Part shown: positions 61,200-64,000 of the stretch, piece by piece | How positions within the stretch are numbered: position 1 is the stretch's first letter | How the letters are laid out: each line of letters opens with the position of its first letter | Assembly: GCF_028463845.1 (NCBI RefSeq) | Contig: NZ_CP116805.1 | Coordinates: 1,674,001-1,738,000, forward strand | Origin: Gimibacter soli | GTDB lineage: Bacteria; Pseudomonadota; Alphaproteobacteria; Sphingomonadales; Kordiimonadaceae | Reading direction: 5' to 3' | Length of the DNA stretch: 64,000 bases | Notes under the pieces: model-generated | What the model was told of the DNA's origin: nothing | Databases searched by the model: none | Seen by the model: the letters and a program-made list of their open reading frames with translations, nothing else | Made by a program: the position numbers and the translations under genes

Positions 61200-63959
61200 T
61201 CAGGACCGGTCTGTCTCCAGTATCCTGTCGATGAGGAAGGCCAGATGGTCGCGGTGTGTCTGCGTGGCAAGGTCACCCCGCCAACGGCTCATGTCGTTGC
61301 GGATGGCGCGCAGGTTTGAAAGCGCCGCCGCCCTTGAGACATAGTCATGTGACCCGCCTTCCATGACGATCATCAGAAACTGCACATAGAGTGTCTGCAA
61401 TTCCTGCCGGTAGGCGTTCACGCTGCCGCGGCTGTCATCGTCGAAAATCGCTTCCGACAGATCGGTCATCATCCGCACAACCGGATACTCGTTTCCGTAA
61501 AGCCCGCTGTCCGTCAGGCGCAGCAGTGTCACCGGATGCAGCAGGTGATAGAGAATACCAGCCTGGATATTGGCAACGCGGGCGATGGGTTTGGGGTCGT
61601 CCGTCCCGAAGAAATTGAAGAAGCCGCGCCGCTCGATCCCCAGTTGCTGCAGGAGGCTCGCATCCACCTTGAAGGCTTCGGGGGCAAAGATATTGTCACG
61701 CAGCAGCTTCATGGCTTCGCGCTGGCGGGCCATCGGCACCGGCGTATAGGGTCGCGCGGCGCCCTTCTGGCCGGCGACAGCCTTGTCCACATACACCCCG
61801 CCGATGTAGCGCGAAATGACCCTGCCTTGTGTCGCCATGTCGGCTGTCAGGATCAGATAGGCATTCCTGAGCGCCTGATAGCTCTCGCCCGGTTTCACCA
61901 TGCGCCCGGCGATTTCGCCAAGGGCTTTGCGGTCGAGCGCCAGCCGGTCAGCAGCGTAGCGCATCGCATCGTCCGTCAGGTCATTCAGATTGATGCGCGG
62001 GTCGATCCCCTTGCCGGGTTCACGCATGTCATCGGCATCGTTCGCAAAGGCCAGCGCCTTTTCGGTCGAGCGCGCGAGGAGCGCAGTGCGTTTGGCGGTA
62101 TCGCTGACTGTCGGATCGTAGCCGAAGCGGATAGCCCAGATATCGTAGGCGCCGGGCTCTGTCGGGAAATAGTCACCCTGCGGCTTGCCGGGCGGCGCGA
62201 AATTGATGGCAGGATAATCCATCACAGAGCCGAGCTTGACGCCGCCCGCCTGTTTGAAGGCATCGGCATAGGGCAGCGACTGGCTCGCCATCATATTGTG
62301 GGTGAGGCCGAGCGTATGGCCAATCTCGTGGGTGACGAGATAGGCAACCGTTTGTTCCAGCAGCCGTTTGCGCTCGTCTTCCGGGCGGTCAAAAACGGCT
62401 GAAAGCGCCATCGCATAGTTAAGATTCTGGTGCAGCATGGTGCCGACGTCGCACTGTGCCTGCATCTGGCGCGGGTCTGACTTTGCCGTTTCCACCGTCA
62501 TCGGCAGCGGATCCGCCCAGACGGCAGCGGCCGTGTCGCCTTCAAACACATCGCGCATCTGTAAAAGCTGAGCGAGCGTGCTGTATTCAAGGATCACATC
62601 GGCGCCAAGGATTTCGCCCGTCAGCGGGTTGGTGAAGCGTGGACCATAGCCCGAGAAAGGCGGCTGCGGGCTCGCTACCCAGCGGATGACATTGTAGCGG
62701 ATATCATCGGCGTCCCAGTCGGCATCATCGGGCTGGGTTTTCACCACGATCACATTCGTGAAGCCTGCAGCTTCGAACGCCTTGTTCCAGCCAAGGGCCG
62801 CCTTTTCGATGATGGGGCGCAGCTCCAGGGGCGTCGTATTTTCGATCCACCAGACGATGGACTTCACCGGATCGGAAAGCGGGGCTTCCGGGTCTTTCTT
62901 GATGAGCCGCCAGCGCGAGATCATGTCGCGCCAGGGCGTGATATCGGTGCTGGTCAGGTCGTTCTGATAATCGACGAAATAGCCGACGCGCGGGTCATCA
63001 AGGCGTGGCTCGAACTTGTCGTCAGGTTTCGCCAGCAGCGTATGCGCCACCCGAACGGTCACAATACGTGGATCGGTGATCTCAAAACCCGCACCCGCAT
63101 TTTGCGGCACTGGATTGACGAATACATAGTCGACAACAACCGCGGTGTTTTCCGGATAGTTCCGGATCAGTGATACGCGGGAGCGTTCCTTGTCGAGCTT
63201 GCCGAGGCTGAAGCCGCCGTTGGCGCCACCGGGCAGGGGGGGCGGTTTCACGGGGTCGAAGCTTTCGTCAACGAACAGCGCGTCAGCGCGCACGAGGAAG
63301 CGCCGCTCGGCACCGGTGCCGCTTGCGGCCTCGATCCGCATCACATCGATCACGGCGGGGCTGACGTTGGCGCCGGCAGACCGCGCCAGCGGGCTCTTTT
63401 CATCGTAGTAGAAATAGGGGTTGCTCTCGACGATCTCGATCTTGTCGAAGCGGCGGATCAGGCGGAATACCTTCTTCTGGCGGTACTGGCCGCGGAAATG
63501 GCCACCTTCCACCACGCCGTCCGACACCTGAGACACATAGATGAAATCACGGTTCAGCTGGCTTGCCGCAATCTCCATCCTGAGGGCACCGGTCTTGGTG
63601 TCACGGTACAGCGGGAACAGGCCTTCCATCTTCTGCTGGCCCTTGACGCGGGCCTCGATGGTATTGGTCGGTTCTTTCGGCTTTTTCTCGGCCTTGTCGT
63701 CCGAATTTTCGTCTTTCTTGGGCGGTGCCTTCTTCTCGTCCTTCTTCGCCTCGTCGGGCTTTTCGTCCTTGGGCTCGTCCGGTTTCGGTGGTTCGTCCTT
63801 CGGCGGCTCGGCGGGCTTGGGCGGATTGGGGTCGTCAACCGGCGGCTTTTCCGGCTTCGGGTCGTCGGCAAAGGCAGCAGGCATGCCGATGCAGGCAGCG
63901 AGCGCCAGCCCGATGGTCCGGTGAAGGAGAAGAGAACGGAGGGAGCGCGGCACCGGCAT
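61200..63959 (-). CDS. Large secreted zinc-dependent metalloprotease (DUF5117/DUF4953 type)
   Basis: A 919-residue exported protein. A signal peptide (IGLALAACIGMPAAFA) is followed by a long Pro/Lys/Asp/Glu-rich linker from about 32 to 95. The body then matches the DUF5118-DUF5117-DUF4953 arrangement of bacterial zinc metalloproteases: MEGLFPLYRDTKTGALRMEI, SVVWWIENTTPLELRPIIEKAALGWNKAFEAAGF-like regions, and the metzincin-type zinc site HEIGHTLGLTH (H544, E545, H548, H554). Substrate unknown. It is the last gene of the window. The 41 bases upstream of its start hold only a GGAG-like site. Confidence 0.88.
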   Translation of the reverse strand: MPVPRSLRSLLLHRTIGLALAACIGMPAAFADDPKPEKPPVDDPNPPKPAEPPKDEPPKPDEPKDEKPDEAKKDEKKAPPKKDENSDDKAEKKPKEPTNTIEARVKGQQKMEGLFPLYRDTKTGALRMEIAASQLNRDFIYVSQVSDGVVEGGHFRGQYRQKKVFRLIRRFDKIEIVESNPYFYYDEKSPLARSAGANVSPAVIDVMRIEAASGTGAERRFLVRADALFVDESFDPVKPPPLPGGANGGFSLGKLDKERSRVSLIRNYPENTAVVVDYVFVNPVPQNAGAGFEITDPRIVTVRVAHTLLAKPDDKFEPRLDDPRVGYFVDYQNDLTSTDITPWRDMISRWRLIKKDPEAPLSDPVKSIVWWIENTTPLELRPIIEKAALGWNKAFEAAGFTNVIVVKTQPDDADWDADDIRYNVIRWVASPQPPFSGYGPRFTNPLTGEILGADVILEYSTLAQLLQMRDVFEGDTAAAVWADPLPMTVETAKSDPRQMQAQCDVGTMLHQNLNYAMALSAVFDRPEDERKRLLEQTVAYLVTHEIGHTLGLTHNMMASQSLPYADAFKQAGGVKLGSVMDYPAINFAPPGKPQGDYFPTEPGAYDIWAIRFGYDPTVSDTAKRTALLARSTEKALAFANDADDMREPGKGIDPRINLNDLTDDAMRYAADRLALDRKALGEIAGRMVKPGESYQALRNAYLILTADMATQGRVISRYIGGVYVDKAVAGQKGAARPYTPVPMARQREAMKLLRDNIFAPEAFKVDASLLQQLGIERRGFFNFFGTDDPKPIARVANIQAGILYHLLHPVTLLRLTDSGLYGNEYPVVRMMTDLSEAIFDDDSRGSVNAYRQELQTLYVQFLMIVMEGGSHDYVSRAAALSNLRAIRNDMSRWRGDLATQTHRDHLAFLIDRILETDRS

Positions 63960-64000
63960 GGTTTGGCTCCGGCTCAGCTCGGGCTTTTCAGCATTGTCTC

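Overview
This window is chromosomal DNA from an alphaproteobacterium. The evidence is the MipZ, DivK and PleD cell-cycle proteins, an ATP12-type F1-ATPase chaperone, GatCAB amidotransferase, DUF3572 and GFA proteins, and the gene orders divK-pleD-rpmG and plsY-dprA-topA-rnr. The sequence is high in G+C and densely coded, with no intergenic gap above about 250 bases. The content recalls Kordiimonadales or a related order, but I cannot fix the genus from sequence alone.

Layout. 1-4.5 kb: the end of rarA, then a tightly overlapping run (DUF429-like, crcB, RluA-type pseudouridine synthase, HAD phosphatase, a membrane protein, ATP12 chaperone). 4.6-8.4 kb: propionyl-CoA carboxylase operon (pccB, a small membrane protein, pccA) ending in a clear terminator. 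8.4-13.8 kb: mixed genes including a pyruvyl transferase-like protein, acylphosphatase, a GFA protein, lipB-fkbM, an orphan short FliN, tRNA-Leu(GAG) and an SDR. 13.8-18.7 kb: three-part drug efflux operon (MFS, HlyD, NodT) divergent from a TetR regulator, with a palindromic operator between them. 18.7-24.8 kb: acyl-CoA dehydrogenase and SDR pair, mgtE, an unusual response regulator and a secreted M28 peptidase. 24.8-26.7 kb: panC, whose 3' end is duplicated around an AT-richer DUF4238 gene; this is the clearest acquired segment. 26.7-33.4 kb: Bax-like glucosaminidase, mipZ, J-domain protein, phosphomannomutase, clpS-clpA. 33.4-39 kb: FemAB-like, GDPD, RidA; a diguanylate cyclase; dinB operon. 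39-42 kb: divK-pleD, rpmG, and an HPt/pseudo-receiver protein. 42-51.2 kb: rnr, topA, dprA, plsY, a degenerate pyrC, and pyrB, all on the minus strand. 51.2-56.8 kb: ruvX, DUF3089 hydrolase, a GNAT, and the gatCAB operon. 56.8-64 kb: envelope and surface genes (three glycine-zipper proteins, one very rich in Tyr/His), a CBS-histidine kinase, a Sel1 mini-protein and a large secreted zinc metalloprotease.

How the genes fit together. The cell-cycle and c-di-GMP genes (mipZ, divK, pleD, a second GGDEF protein, the HPt/pseudo-REC protein, the CBS kinase) form the main regulatory theme. Propionyl-CoA carboxylase with the acyl-CoA dehydrogenase/SDR pair points to use of fatty acids or branched-chain amino acids. 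The rest is mostly housekeeping: translation, DNA repair and topology, proteolysis, lipoate, pantothenate, pyrimidine and phospholipid synthesis. I saw no CRISPR array, transposase, integrase, prophage or recognisable multi-gene defence system. The items most worth following are the panC/DUF4238 junctions, the HPt/pseudo-receiver protein, the non-catalytic-looking dihydroorotase and the glycine-zipper cluster.
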